This document shows, piece after piece, positions 54,392 through 63,145 of a stretch of 64,000 bases of DNA (position 1 is its first letter; each line of letters opens with the position of its first letter). This DNA comes from Rhizobium sp. CF122 (GTDB lineage: Bacteria; Pseudomonadota; Alphaproteobacteria; Rhizobiales; Rhizobiaceae). The stretch covers positions 1 through 64,000 of the forward strand of contig NZ_AKKA01000075.1 of assembly GCF_000282035.1 (NCBI RefSeq), written 5' to 3'. Below the pieces are notes generated by a model. That model was not told the origin of the DNA. It saw nothing but the letters and a program-made list of their open reading frames with translations, and made no database searches. Position numbers and translations under genes: made by a program.

Positions 54392-54932
54392 ATGAATCTG
54401 AATGGTCGCCGTCAGTCAACCAACGTTGAGTCCCGTACAGGTGACGGCACATATGACGGCAATGGCAACCGTATCCACGGTTACGGAGAAAGTGGTCAGC
54501 TGACCCGAAACGGTAAACCTATAACTCCAACTACGACGCTCGCGGTAAGAGGTATGGCGGCTCTAGCGGCAGCTCCAGTCGTGTGATTTGCACCCACTTC
54601 TTCAAGAAGGGCATGCTCGAGCGTGATGTCTGGAAGGCCGATCTTTCATTCACGTTCCAGAACCTCTCGGCACAATAATCCGCGGCTATCACTTTTGGGC
54701 AATTCCCTATGTCCGCTTGATGGGGAAATCCCGCGTGGCGGAAGCCATCATGTATCCGATTGCCAAAGCACGCGCTGAGGAATTGACATATCAGATGGGT
54801 ATGCGAGCAGAGCCCAATTTTGCGGGCAAACTCGTACGTTTGATCGGCGAACCCATTTGCTTTGCTTTGGGCGCCATGGTTGGCGAACAGAATTGGCAGG
54901 GCCTTTGGGGTTCTACGGAAGCTCAAGACTAA
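54392..54932 (+). pseudogene. Frameshifted conserved hypothetical gene
   Basis: Starts with a 64-codon frame (MNLNGRRQSTNVESRTG...). Continuity then moves to another frame (GKRYGGSSGSSSRVICTHFF ... DVWKADLSFTFQNLSAQ, stop near 54678). It then moves again to RGYHFWAIPYVRLMGKS ... LVRLIGEPICFALGAMVGEQNW, stopping at 54932. The joined product resembles a protein of unknown function seen in rhizobial genomes. Two frame changes make it a likely pseudogene; sequencing error is the alternative. Confidence 0.55.
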
Positions 54933-55120
54933 TTGAGAGGTGGGGCGTAACCGCCTCACCTTTCGCAGGCGGTAAATGCTCTTCGAAACGGCGTTGGTGT
55001 GCGGATCGATAGGCGCGATTTGGTCCTTGAGATGTTGGTTATTCAATGTCGCTGCCGTTGCGTTGCGCCGAACGGATTTCGGGCGATCCTGACCAGATTG
55101 GCGGGAACACGCGATGCTCC

Positions 55121-55585
55121 TCAGCCCCCTTTTGGTCTCGGTCTACCGAACAGCTCCGCCGTGCAATCGATCTCGACGGCCGCGCCGGCTGAGAGCTTGA
55201 TTTTCTGCCGCGCACCGGCAAATCGGACAATCGTTTCGACATCGGGGCGCCGAGAGCTTCAGCTTCGTCGGTCGTCCGTCCTTCCAGTGGAGATCGAGCG
55301 TCATACCGCCCCGAACGCGGAGGCCGACCAATGATCCGATGGGCCATTCCCTTGGAAGGGCCGGAAGAAGGCGGAGCTCGTTCGGACGCGACTGCGCAAG
55401 CATCTCCAGGATACCGGCGGCGCCGCCGAAGTTTCCGTCGATCTGAAATGGCGGATGAGAGTCGAACAGATTGGTGTAGGTGCGCTGCGGACGAAGAAGG
55501 AGCTTGACCACATCGAGCGCGTGCTCGCCGTCACGAAGCCGCGCCCAAAGATTGATGCGCCAACCGATGCCCCGGCCCTCAAATT
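55121..55585 (-). pseudogene. C-terminal remnant of a GH95-type alpha-L-fucosidase
   Basis: On the minus strand from about 55585 the translation reads [21 protein letters not shown], then [20 protein letters not shown], then [24 protein letters not shown]. These are hallmark C-terminal segments of glycoside hydrolase family 95. The frame is broken near 55250, and the natural C-terminus ([20 protein letters not shown]... stop at 55121) follows in another frame. The N-terminal 500 or so residues are missing, so this is a truncated, frameshifted relic. Confidence 0.75.
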
Positions 55586-55718
55586 ACTTGAAACGTTATC
55601 ATCTATCTTGGCGCTGACAAGTGTTTTTTGTCGATAAACATACGAATTTACCGATTAGTGCGTTTGCCGCGTGCAATTGGCGACCGTGGTTCAGTCACCG
55701 CCACTTTGGAGGCCGCCG

Positions 55719-55744
55719 GGGCATTGTGGCGACTGTTGTTCTGA
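55719..55744 (+). repeat. 26-bp direct repeat, copy 2
   Basis: 25 of 26 bases identical to 53447-53472 and in the same orientation. Confidence 0.7.
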
Positions 55745-56138
55745 CGCTGGGGCATAGATCGATGTTGGTTGGCGGATTCATACCCTAAGCAGAGTTCTCA
55801 GCCATCTGTCCGCACCGCGGTCAGCAATTTGACAGTCGAGGGCTTCGGGATGGAGCGCGATACTTAGTCCCATGCTGGTCAAACTCGTCCGATCGCTTGG
55901 TGCAGGCGTTTGTTGCTCGCCAATCAGCTGCATAACGCAGATCATTTGAACGGGATCGCGCTCGGCGAGACTTGCAGAGCCCTCGAACCCGCGGCTCGAA
56001 ACGCAAATCCAAGCGCAAATGCAACCGCAATTTTATTCAATTCCTGAGGTTCGCTCGTAAGTACTGGTCGATTGGGCAGCAATCACGCTATTGCGCTCGG
56101 AAGAAGACAGTCGTTTAACGACGTGACTGGGATACGAC

Positions 56139-56177
56139 TTAGCGCTTAACACCTCGTTTGGTGACTTAACGCTAAGT
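56139..56177. repeat. Long imperfect inverted repeat ahead of the exporter gene
   Basis: Arms CTTAGCG (56139-56145) and CGCTAAG (56171-56177), inner TTAA pairs and an inner CACC/GGTG stem around a TCGTTT loop. It lies 130 bp before the exporter start. There is no T run, so a regulator site or mRNA structure is more likely than a terminator. Confidence 0.5.
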
Positions 56178-56306
56178 GGAACAGAAACCGCCGTTTGCGG
56201 TCGTCATCCGGTCCCTTTTGGCTCAGTCTAGGCAAACGATCTCGATTTCGCGTGTCGCCGACGCTTCGGCCACGGTGCGTCTGCGCTATGACCCCAAGGA
56301 GCCCAT

Positions 56307-58058
56307 TTGTCTGAAACCGGATCCCTTTCTCAGCCTCGATCTCTCTTTGGCCTCTTCTCGTCGTTGCGCTTAGGTGCTCTCGGACTTGGTGTGAGCAGTT
56401 GCCTTGTCAACGTCCTGGCGCTCACTGGTTCGTTCTTCATGCTACAGGTCTATGATCGCGTCATTCCCAGCCGCAGCCTGCCGACCCTCGTCGGTTTGGT
56501 GGTCATCGTTGTGGCCCTCTTCACCTTCCAGTGGCTGCTTGATCTCACGCGATCCCTGCTTTTAGGGCAGATCGGACGGGCGGTGGACGAGCGGTTCTCA
56601 GGGCGTGCCTTTCTCTCAGTCGCCCTGTCAGCATCGCGCAAACCGTCGCCGGGAGATGGTCTGCAGACGATCCGCGATATCGATACAGTTCGTGGATTCC
56701 TGTCCGGCCCGGGTCCGGGATCGTTGTTCGATCTGCCCTGGATGCCATTCTATCTCGCGCTCTGCTTCCTGTTTCACCACTGGATTGGCGTCACAGCCGC
56801 GGCAGGCGCCGTGATCTTGACGGGTCTGGCGCTGCTTGCCGAGCTCAAGTCGCGCGAACCCGTAAGGGAGACGGCCACGATCCTGGCTGAGCGAATGGAA
56901 TTTGCTGAAACCGCGAGGCGCAATTCCGAAGCGGTCGTCGGAATGGGCTTTGCGGGCGCGCTTTCGGTGCGCTGGGCTGAGGTCAACCGGCGCCACCTCG
57001 ACAGTCACTTGCGCACCGCCACTTTCGTCAACTCGCTTTCGACGCTGTCGCGGTCGGCGCGCATGTTGCTGCAGTCCGCCGTGCTGGCGGTGGGCGCCAT
57101 ACTGGTCATTCGCCAGGAAGCAACCGGCGGCATCATGATTGCAAGCTCGATTCTCGTCAGCCGTGCGCTCGCCCCGATCGAGCTTGCCATCGCACATTGG
57201 CGAGGATTTGCAGCTGCGCGCCAAGCATGGTCTCGGCTCGACCGGGAGGTCCGGCTCACGGAGGAGACGCTGCACGACGTCGCGCTGCCGGCGCCGCGGC
57301 AATCGTTGATGGTGGACAACCTTCACCTCGGAGCTCCGGGCTCGAAAATGCCAATCATTCGCGGCGTGTCTTTCGAGGTCAAAGCGGGTGAGGCAGTTGG
57401 CATTATCGGCCCGAGCGCTTCGGGCAAGTCTTCGCTGGCGCGCGGCGTCGTCGGGCTGTGGCCGGCCTTTGCCGGAGATATCAGGCTGGACGGAGCGTCG
57501 CTTTCACAATGGACGCCCGAAGCGCTCGGCCACCACATCGGCTATCTGCCGCAAGACGTGTCTTTGTTCGAGGGGACTATTGCCGACAACATCGCCCGGT
57601 TTGATCCGGAAGCCTCTTCGGAGTTGATCATCGCTGCCGCCCGGGCGGCGGGCGTCTACGATATGATTGTGGGTTTTTCTGATGGCTTCGACACACGGAT
57701 CGGTGCGCAGGGAACGGCGCTATCTGCGGGCCAGCGACAGCGCATCGGGTTGGCGAGGGCACTCTACGACGATCCATTCCTCGTTGTGCTCGATGAACCG
57801 AATTCCAATCTCGACATTCAGGGTGAGCTGGCACTCGCGCAGGCGATCGAGGGTATTCGCTCGCGGCAAGGGGTGGTGTTGATCATCGCCCACCGATCGA
57901 GCGCGCTTTCTGTCGTCGACAAGGTGCTGGTTCTCGACGGCGGTCGTGCCAAAGCGTTCGGTCAAAAGAGCGATGTTCTCAAGACGGGACCAAAGCCAGT
58001 CTCCGCTACCGGTTCCTTTGTCCGACTGTTGCGCGCTGGCGAGGGGCTTTCGTCATGA
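56307..58058 (+). CDS. prsD: Type I secretion ABC exporter (PrtD/PrsD family, TTG start)
   Basis: 583 residues. A membrane domain (about 20-310) is followed by an ATPase domain with Walker A GPSASGKSS (about 371-379), signature LSAGQRQRIGLARAL (about 471) and Walker B FLVVLDEPNSNLD (about 491-503). The start is TTG 56307, 6 bp behind AAGGAG. The family exports RTX-type proteins without a cleavable leader. It overlaps the adaptor gene by 4 bp, and a GH16 substrate follows. The name rests on the resemblance to the rhizobial PrsD-PrsE system. Confidence 0.92.
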   Translation: MSETGSLSQPRSLFGLFSSLRLGALGLGVSSCLVNVLALTGSFFMLQVYDRVIPSRSLPTLVGLVVIVVALFTFQWLLDLTRSLLLGQIGRAVDERFSGRAFLSVALSASRKPSPGDGLQTIRDIDTVRGFLSGPGPGSLFDLPWMPFYLALCFLFHHWIGVTAAAGAVILTGLALLAELKSREPVRETATILAERMEFAETARRNSEAVVGMGFAGALSVRWAEVNRRHLDSHLRTATFVNSLSTLSRSARMLLQSAVLAVGAILVIRQEATGGIMIASSILVSRALAPIELAIAHWRGFAAARQAWSRLDREVRLTEETLHDVALPAPRQSLMVDNLHLGAPGSKMPIIRGVSFEVKAGEAVGIIGPSASGKSSLARGVVGLWPAFAGDIRLDGASLSQWTPEALGHHIGYLPQDVSLFEGTIADNIARFDPEASSELIIAAARAAGVYDMIVGFSDGFDTRIGAQGTALSAGQRQRIGLARALYDDPFLVVLDEPNSNLDIQGELALAQAIEGIRSRQGVVLIIAHRSSALSVVDKVLVLDGGRAKAFGQKSDVLKTGPKPVSATGSFVRLLRAGEGLSS

Positions 58059-59362
58059 TCAGAGCAGCCGTTACATCGACAGAACGGGCGATCCGCCGCC
58101 TCACTTTTCTCGCTCTGGCAACTGGCATCCTTCTTGTCGGCGTGCTTGGGGGGCTTGCCTCGGCGATCCGCATAAACGGCGCAGTGATCGCTCAGGGAAC
58201 ACTTGTCGTCGACAGCTACGTCAAGCCGGTGCAGCACCAGAAAGGCGGCACCGTGGGGAAGGTCTTCGTCCGCAACGGTGATCGCGTCACGGCTGGCCAG
58301 ATCCTCGTTCATCTCGACGACACGCAGACGAAGGCGAACCTTGCGATCATATCGCGACGGCTGAGAGAGCTTGCGGCGCGATCCGCCAGGCTTGCAGCAG
58401 AGCGCGACGGCCATGATGCCATCGCATTTCCGGCAGTCGCCAGCGGCACAGATGCTGCTCAGGCTGCCGCCCTTACGAGCGCCGAGCAGCGATTGTTCGA
58501 TGACCGCCGCGCATCGCTCAGCGGTCGGACGGCGCAACTGCGCGAGCGCGTACGCCAGCTTGAACAGCAGGCCGAAGGTCTGACAGCGCAGCAGGACGGC
58601 AAGCGCCGTGCGATCGGCATCATCGACAAGGAACTGGCAAGCCTTGAGCCGCTGCTTCGACAGGGAGTCATTCCGGCAACACGGGTCTATGCCTTGCAAC
58701 GTGATGCGGCCGATTTGACAGGAGAGGCCGGGAGCCTCGTTGCCTCGACAGCCGAAATCAAGGGCAAGATCGCCGAAACAGAGCTGCAGATTATCCAGGT
58801 GGGCGACGACCATCGAAGCGAGGTGTCCGAGCAGCTCAGGCAGGCCGAGGGCGACAGCGGTGAATATGCCGAGCGCCGCGTTGCGATAGAGGATGAGCTG
58901 CGACACGTCGACCTCAGGGCGCCGCAAGACGGCATCGTCCACCAGCTCGCCGTCCATGCGCCGGGGGCCGTGATTTCGCCCGGCGAGGCCATCATGCAGA
59001 TCGTGCCCGATCATGATGTGCTCACGCCCGAACTGAAGCTGTCGCCGCAGGACGTCGACCAGGTTGCTGTTGGCAAGGAAGTCGGCCTGCGGTTCTCTGC
59101 GTTCAGCTACAGGACGACGCCGGAACTGAGGGGACGCGTTGCGTCGATATCCGCTGACCTGACGACGGACACACATTCTGGTCAATCCTACTACACGCTT
59201 CGGGTCGCGGTGCCCGAGAGCGAATGGCAAAGGCTTGGCGCGCTGGCACCGGTTGCCGGAATGCCCGTCGAAGCCTTCATCGAGACGGGCGAGCGCACAG
59301 CACTCGGTTATCTTGCAAAGCCGTTCACGGACCAGCTGGCTCGTGCATTTCGGGAGGAATAG
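58055..59362 (+). CDS. prsE: Type I secretion membrane-fusion adaptor (HlyD/PrsE family)
   Basis: 435 residues. One N-terminal membrane span (about 18-40) precedes a biotinyl-lipoyl-like half motif (VKPVQHQKGGTVGKVFV, about 60), a long periplasmic coiled coil (about 90-290) and the C-terminal beta-barrel part. It bridges the inner-membrane exporter to an outer-membrane TolC-type channel encoded elsewhere. Start overlaps the exporter stop (ATGA). Confidence 0.92.
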   Translation: MIRAAVTSTERAIRRLTFLALATGILLVGVLGGLASAIRINGAVIAQGTLVVDSYVKPVQHQKGGTVGKVFVRNGDRVTAGQILVHLDDTQTKANLAIISRRLRELAARSARLAAERDGHDAIAFPAVASGTDAAQAAALTSAEQRLFDDRRASLSGRTAQLRERVRQLEQQAEGLTAQQDGKRRAIGIIDKELASLEPLLRQGVIPATRVYALQRDAADLTGEAGSLVASTAEIKGKIAETELQIIQVGDDHRSEVSEQLRQAEGDSGEYAERRVAIEDELRHVDLRAPQDGIVHQLAVHAPGAVISPGEAIMQIVPDHDVLTPELKLSPQDVDQVAVGKEVGLRFSAFSYRTTPELRGRVASISADLTTDTHSGQSYYTLRVAVPESEWQRLGALAPVAGMPVEAFIETGERTALGYLAKPFTDQLARAFREE

Positions 59363-59420
59363 TTGCAGCCATGGGAGAAGCAAGACCCTTGAGACCTATC
59401 AAAACCCGAAGGAGTTGATA

Positions 59421-60857
59421 ATGGCAAAGTCGATACAAAACGCCGTCGGCCAACCGCTGTTTTACAGTGGCGCCTCGACCGCATGGTTTTCCGCGACCGG
59501 CTCCGGCCCCGTGCTGAACGGAACGTCAGGTAACGATTCAATATGGGGTGACAGCTCCGTCAACGTGACCATGCACGGCGGAACCGGCGATGACATCTAC
59601 TATCTCTATTCCAGCATAAATCGCGCGGTGGAGGCGCCTGGAGCAGGGATCGACACGATCAACACCTGGATGAGCTACACGCTGCCTGAGAATTTCGAGA
59701 ACCTGACTGTCACCGGCAACGGGCGCTATGCTTTCGGTAACGCGCAGGACAATATCATCTCCGGAGCCTCGGGAAGCCAAACGATCGACGGCGGCGCCGG
59801 CAATGACGTGCTGATCGGTGGAGGCGGGGCCGATACATTCCTCTTCACTCGGGGCAACGGAAGCGACCTGATCGTCGATTTCAGCAGCGACGATACCGTG
59901 CGGCTGAACAGCTATGGGCTTTCGTCGTTCCAGCAGGTTCTGGCTCATACCGTTCAGGAGGGCGCCAATCTGCGGCTCGATCTCGGCGGCGGCGAGAGCC
60001 TCGTCTTCGCCAATACCGTGGCGTCGGATCTGCAGGCGAGCCAATTCCAATTGACGCTCGACCGTTCTCACCTGGCGCTGACCTTCGACGACGAGTTCAA
60101 CAGCCTGTCTTTACGCAGCGGAGATCAAGGGACATGGGATGCGAAATTCTGGTGGGCGCCAGAACGCGGCAGTCCGCTGACGGGCAATGGTGAGCTTCAA
60201 TGGTACATCAACCCGTCCTACGCGCCGACCGCAGCGGCAAATCCGTTCTCAGTGAGCAACGGCGTATTGACGATTTCAGCGGAACCGGCCTCGCAGGCGA
60301 TCCAGTCGCAGATCAACGGCTACGACTACACATCCGGTCTTCTGAACACGCATTCATCCTTCGCCCAGACCTATGGCTACTTCGAAATCCGTGCCGATAT
60401 GCCGACAGAGCAGGGCGTCTGGCCTGCCTTCTGGCTGCTTCCGGAGGACGGATCCTGGCCGCCAGAACTCGATGTCGTCGAGATGCGCGGGCAGGACCCG
60501 AACACCGTCAATGTCACGGTACACAGCGACCACAGCGGTGCGCATACGATGACGTCCTTTCCTGTCAAAGTGGCAAGCACTCAAGGCTTCCACAACTATG
60601 GCGTCCTCTGGGACGAGGATCACATCACCTGGTACTTCGACGATGTCGCCGTTGCGCAGACGGACACGCCCGAGGACATGCACGATCCCATGTACATGCT
60701 GGTCAATCTTGCTGTCGGCGGCCCCGCGGGAACGCCATCGAACGGTCTGGCAAATGGTTCGGAAATGCACATCGACTATATCAGGGCGTATGCTCTTGCG
60801 GATAGTCCAGTGCACGCAGCCACGGAAGCCAGTGCAGGCAACGATTGGCACATTTGA
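59421..60857 (+). CDS. exsH: Secreted GH16 glycanase with Ca-binding RTX repeats (ExsH-like)
   Basis: 478 residues. The N-terminal half has RTX-type repeats (GGTGDDIYY and GGAGNDVLIGGGGADTFLF, about residues 53-155). The C-terminal half (about 215-465) is a glycoside hydrolase family 16 domain with the catalytic ELDVVEM motif (Glu349, Asp351, Glu354). No cleavable leader; placed directly after a type I exporter and adaptor, it is the likely cargo. In Sinorhizobium the related ExsH trims the exopolysaccharide succinoglycan. Start at 59421 follows AAGGAG. Confidence 0.9.
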   Translation: MAKSIQNAVGQPLFYSGASTAWFSATGSGPVLNGTSGNDSIWGDSSVNVTMHGGTGDDIYYLYSSINRAVEAPGAGIDTINTWMSYTLPENFENLTVTGNGRYAFGNAQDNIISGASGSQTIDGGAGNDVLIGGGGADTFLFTRGNGSDLIVDFSSDDTVRLNSYGLSSFQQVLAHTVQEGANLRLDLGGGESLVFANTVASDLQASQFQLTLDRSHLALTFDDEFNSLSLRSGDQGTWDAKFWWAPERGSPLTGNGELQWYINPSYAPTAAANPFSVSNGVLTISAEPASQAIQSQINGYDYTSGLLNTHSSFAQTYGYFEIRADMPTEQGVWPAFWLLPEDGSWPPELDVVEMRGQDPNTVNVTVHSDHSGAHTMTSFPVKVASTQGFHNYGVLWDEDHITWYFDDVAVAQTDTPEDMHDPMYMLVNLAVGGPAGTPSNGLANGSEMHIDYIRAYALADSPVHAATEASAGNDWHI

Positions 60858-60926
60858 TGGATGCAGACCGTATCGTAGGGTCATGATGACGCCAGTCGAC
60901 CCGGACCGATTGAACGCCGTTATCCG

Positions 60927-61709
60927 TTAGGTCGCCTCGACAACGCTTTGATATCGCGTTCGCCGATCCCGCAGGCGTTCGCGATATCGTTCCTGGCTTG
61001 CCGAGAGATGAGCGCGCATGGCATCGCGCGCACCAGCAGCATCGCCTGCAGAAATTGCGTTCAGTATTGCAAGATGCTCTCTCTGCAATCCGGCCTGATA
61101 GTTATACGAGAGCACATCTTCGGTGGCATAGGGCGAATTGACGTCGCACGGGATGGTACGCTCGCCGAGCGCGTCGAGAACTTCGACATAGAAAGGATTG
61201 TTGGTTGCCTCGGCAATGGAACGGTGGAAGGCGAAGTCAGCCTGGCCCGTCGGCTTGCCAAGTTGCAGGAGGCGATCGAATTCGAAAAAGCTCTCCTGGA
61301 TCTGCGCTTCCTGCGACGCATTTCTGCGGGTTGCGGCCAGCGCCGCACTTTCGGCCTCGAGCGCGATGCGAACTTCAAGCACGTTCAGAGCGTGCGATAT
61401 ATTGCTTGATCTATCCTGCCTCAAGATCGGGCCGGACGACTGATGGCCGATCACGAAGATGCCGGCGCCCTGCCTCGTTTCCAGCAATCCATCGGCGACG
61501 AGGGCGGCGATTGCTTCGCGAATGACGGTTCTGCTGACATCGAAAGTTCCGGCGAGCTGGGTCTCTGTCGGCAACTTCTGGCCAAGGGAGACCTGGCCCG
61601 AAAGGAAATCCTGGCGAAGAGAACCGGCAATCCGTTCGGAGAGCTTCTGCCGTCGGGATGAATTGAGATCGACCGGAGGGGGCGCGGTGTTCAAGGGCGT
61701 CATCATGTC
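60927..61709 (-). CDS. GntR/FadR-family transcriptional regulator of uronate genes
   Basis: 260 residues from the ATG at 61709. An N-terminal winged helix-turn-helix (KLPTETQLAGTFDVSRTVIREAIAALVADG) is followed by a FadR-type all-helical ligand domain. An in-frame ATG at 61772 would place the coding start inside an operator-like site, so the shorter form is preferred. Divergent from kduI-kdgF-kduD; likely a repressor relieved by a uronate breakdown intermediate. Confidence 0.9.
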   Translation of the reverse strand, partial: DMMTPLNTAPPPVDLNSSRRQKLSERIAGSLRQDFLSGQVSLGQKLPTETQLAGTFDVSRTVIREAIAALVADGLLETRQGAGIFVIGHQSSGPILRQDRSSNISHALNVLEVRIALEAESAALAATRRNASQEAQIQESFFEFDRLLQLGKPTGQADFAFHRSIAEATNNPFYVEVLDALGERTIPCDVNSPYATEDVLSYNYQAGLQREHLAILNAISAGDAAGARDAMRAHLSASQERYRERLRDRRTRYQSVVEAT

Positions 61710-61762
61710 CGTGAAAGATGCTTGAGCATATCGCGAGCGGCTCATTGAGACAACTATGCCGG

Positions 61763-61774
61763 AAGTCATCATAC
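61763..61774 (-). promoter_or_regulatory. GntR operator candidate, regulator side
   Basis: On the minus strand GTATGATGACTT; an exact copy lies on the plus strand at 61910-61921. The GT-N6-AC core is typical of FadR-type operators. It lies 54 bp ahead of the regulator start. Confidence 0.6.
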
Positions 61775-61909
61775 AAAAATTGCAGCAACAAGAATTTTGT
61801 CCGGCTAAGAATCAAATTTAATAAGGAAAAATAATAATTTAATGCGGTATTTCTTGCGTCGATTGCTGATGCAATTGAAGGGTGTGTGTTGCCACACTGT
61901 GATCAATAT

Positions 61910-61921
61910 GTATGATGACTT
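61910..61921 (+). promoter_or_regulatory. GntR operator candidate, kduI side
   Basis: GTATGATGACTT, 23 bp before kduI; identical to the minus-strand site at 61763-61774. Position suits repression by the divergent GntR protein. Confidence 0.6.
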
Positions 61922-61944
61922 GAAATAAGAGGTTCTGGGAGGGT

Positions 61945-62790
61945 ATGATGGGCCACACCGATTTTACCAACCGCTTCGCGATCGACCCGAAGACGGCGGC
62001 AAGGTTCAACACGGCCGAGCTGCGCGAGAATTTCCTCTTGCCGCCGCTCTTCGCGCCCGGGCGCATTCAGCTGCACTACACCAACTACGACCGCATGATC
62101 GTCGGCGGCGCGATGCCGACGTCTGCCCCGCTGGCACTGGAAACGATCAAGCCTGCCGGGACCGAGACGCTTCTTGCCCGGCGTGAGCTGATCGCGGTCA
62201 ACATTGGCGGTGCGGGTATCGTTGTCGTCGACGGCGAGGAGTTTCAGGCCGGCGCCCGCGACATGGTCTATGCCGGGATGGGGAGTTTGGTAACGTTCCG
62301 TTCCGTTTCGGCCGAACAGCCGGCGAAGTTCTACCTTCTGAGTGCGCCGGCGCATGTCCGTCACGCCTCGAAACGCATCGGTATATCCGATGCCAAGCGT
62401 ATCGACCTTGGCTCTCAGGCGACCAGCAATGAGCGCTCGATCTTCCAGTTCATCCATCCGCAGGGCGCCAGGACCTGCCAGCTCGTCGTCGGCATGACGA
62501 CGCTTGCGGCGGGCTCGGTGTGGAACACCATGCCCTGCCACGTGCATGACCGGCGCATGGAGGCCTATCTCTACTTCGATCTGCCGGAAAAGGCCCGCGT
62601 CCTGCATCTGATGGGCGAGCCTGAGGAGACACGCCATCTCATCGTCAAGAACGAGGAGGCCATTCTGTCGCCCGGCTGGTCGATCCATTCCGGGGCCGGC
62701 ACATCGAGCTATGCGTTCATCTGGGCAATGGCCGGCGACAATGTCGACTACACCGATGTCGATCTCATCGCCATCGAAGATCTGAAGTGA
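61945..62790 (+). CDS. kduI: 5-dehydro-4-deoxy-D-glucuronate isomerase KduI
   Basis: 281 residues, cupin-fold zinc isomerase. It converts 5-keto-4-deoxyuronate, from unsaturated galacturonate or glucuronate, to 2,5-diketo-3-deoxygluconate. The metal-binding segment is PCHVHDRRMEAYLYF (about 193-207). Two adjacent ATGs (61945 and 61948) follow GGGAGG; the second has the better spacing. First of three genes in a uronate operon. Confidence 0.95.
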   Translation: MMGHTDFTNRFAIDPKTAARFNTAELRENFLLPPLFAPGRIQLHYTNYDRMIVGGAMPTSAPLALETIKPAGTETLLARRELIAVNIGGAGIVVVDGEEFQAGARDMVYAGMGSLVTFRSVSAEQPAKFYLLSAPAHVRHASKRIGISDAKRIDLGSQATSNERSIFQFIHPQGARTCQLVVGMTTLAAGSVWNTMPCHVHDRRMEAYLYFDLPEKARVLHLMGEPEETRHLIVKNEEAILSPGWSIHSGAGTSSYAFIWAMAGDNVDYTDVDLIAIEDLK

Positions 62791-62799
62791 GGACGGACG

Positions 62800-63138
62800 A
62801 TGACAGCGAGTGATCTTTTCGTATCGGCCGAGGGTGCCGAGTGGGTCAGCCCGGAGCCGGGCGTAAGCCGCCGCATCATGGCCTATCTGCCGGAGATGAT
62901 GATGGTGGAGGTTGCCTTCGAGAAGGATGCCATCGGCGCGCAGCACTCGCATCCGCATATCCAGGCAAGCTACGTGGCGCAAGGCAGTTTCGAGGTGACG
63001 ATCGATGGCCGCACCGAAACCCTCTATCAGGGTGGAAGCTTCATCGTGCCTCCCAACCTGGTGCATGGGGTCAAGGCGCTGGAAGAGGGTCGGCTGATCG
63101 ATACCTTCACGCCGCATCGCGCCGAATTCCTGACGTGA
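62800..63138 (+). CDS. kdgF: Cupin protein KdgF (unsaturated uronate linearisation)
   Basis: 112-residue single cupin with the metal motif HSHPHIQASYVAQGSFEV (about 49-66). KdgF-type enzymes open unsaturated uronates from pectin or alginate lyases to the linear keto form used by KduI. The genomic position between kduI and kduD strongly supports this assignment; on sequence alone it could be another small cupin. Starts 9 bp after the kduI stop. Confidence 0.85.
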   Translation: MTASDLFVSAEGAEWVSPEPGVSRRIMAYLPEMMMVEVAFEKDAIGAQHSHPHIQASYVAQGSFEVTIDGRTETLYQGGSFIVPPNLVHGVKALEEGRLIDTFTPHRAEFLT

Positions 63139-63145
63139 GGCTGTC

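Larger units (their letters stand above)
55586..56306. other. Intergenic region ahead of the type I secretion genes
   Basis: About 720 bp. It contains the second copy of the 26-bp repeat (55719-55744) and a long imperfect hairpin (56139-56177). No gene is supported. Confidence 0.45.

Noticed and set aside
57962-59383. 473-codon open frame on the minus strand
   Set aside because: Antisense to the HlyD-type adaptor gene, which has clear domain structure and operon overlaps.
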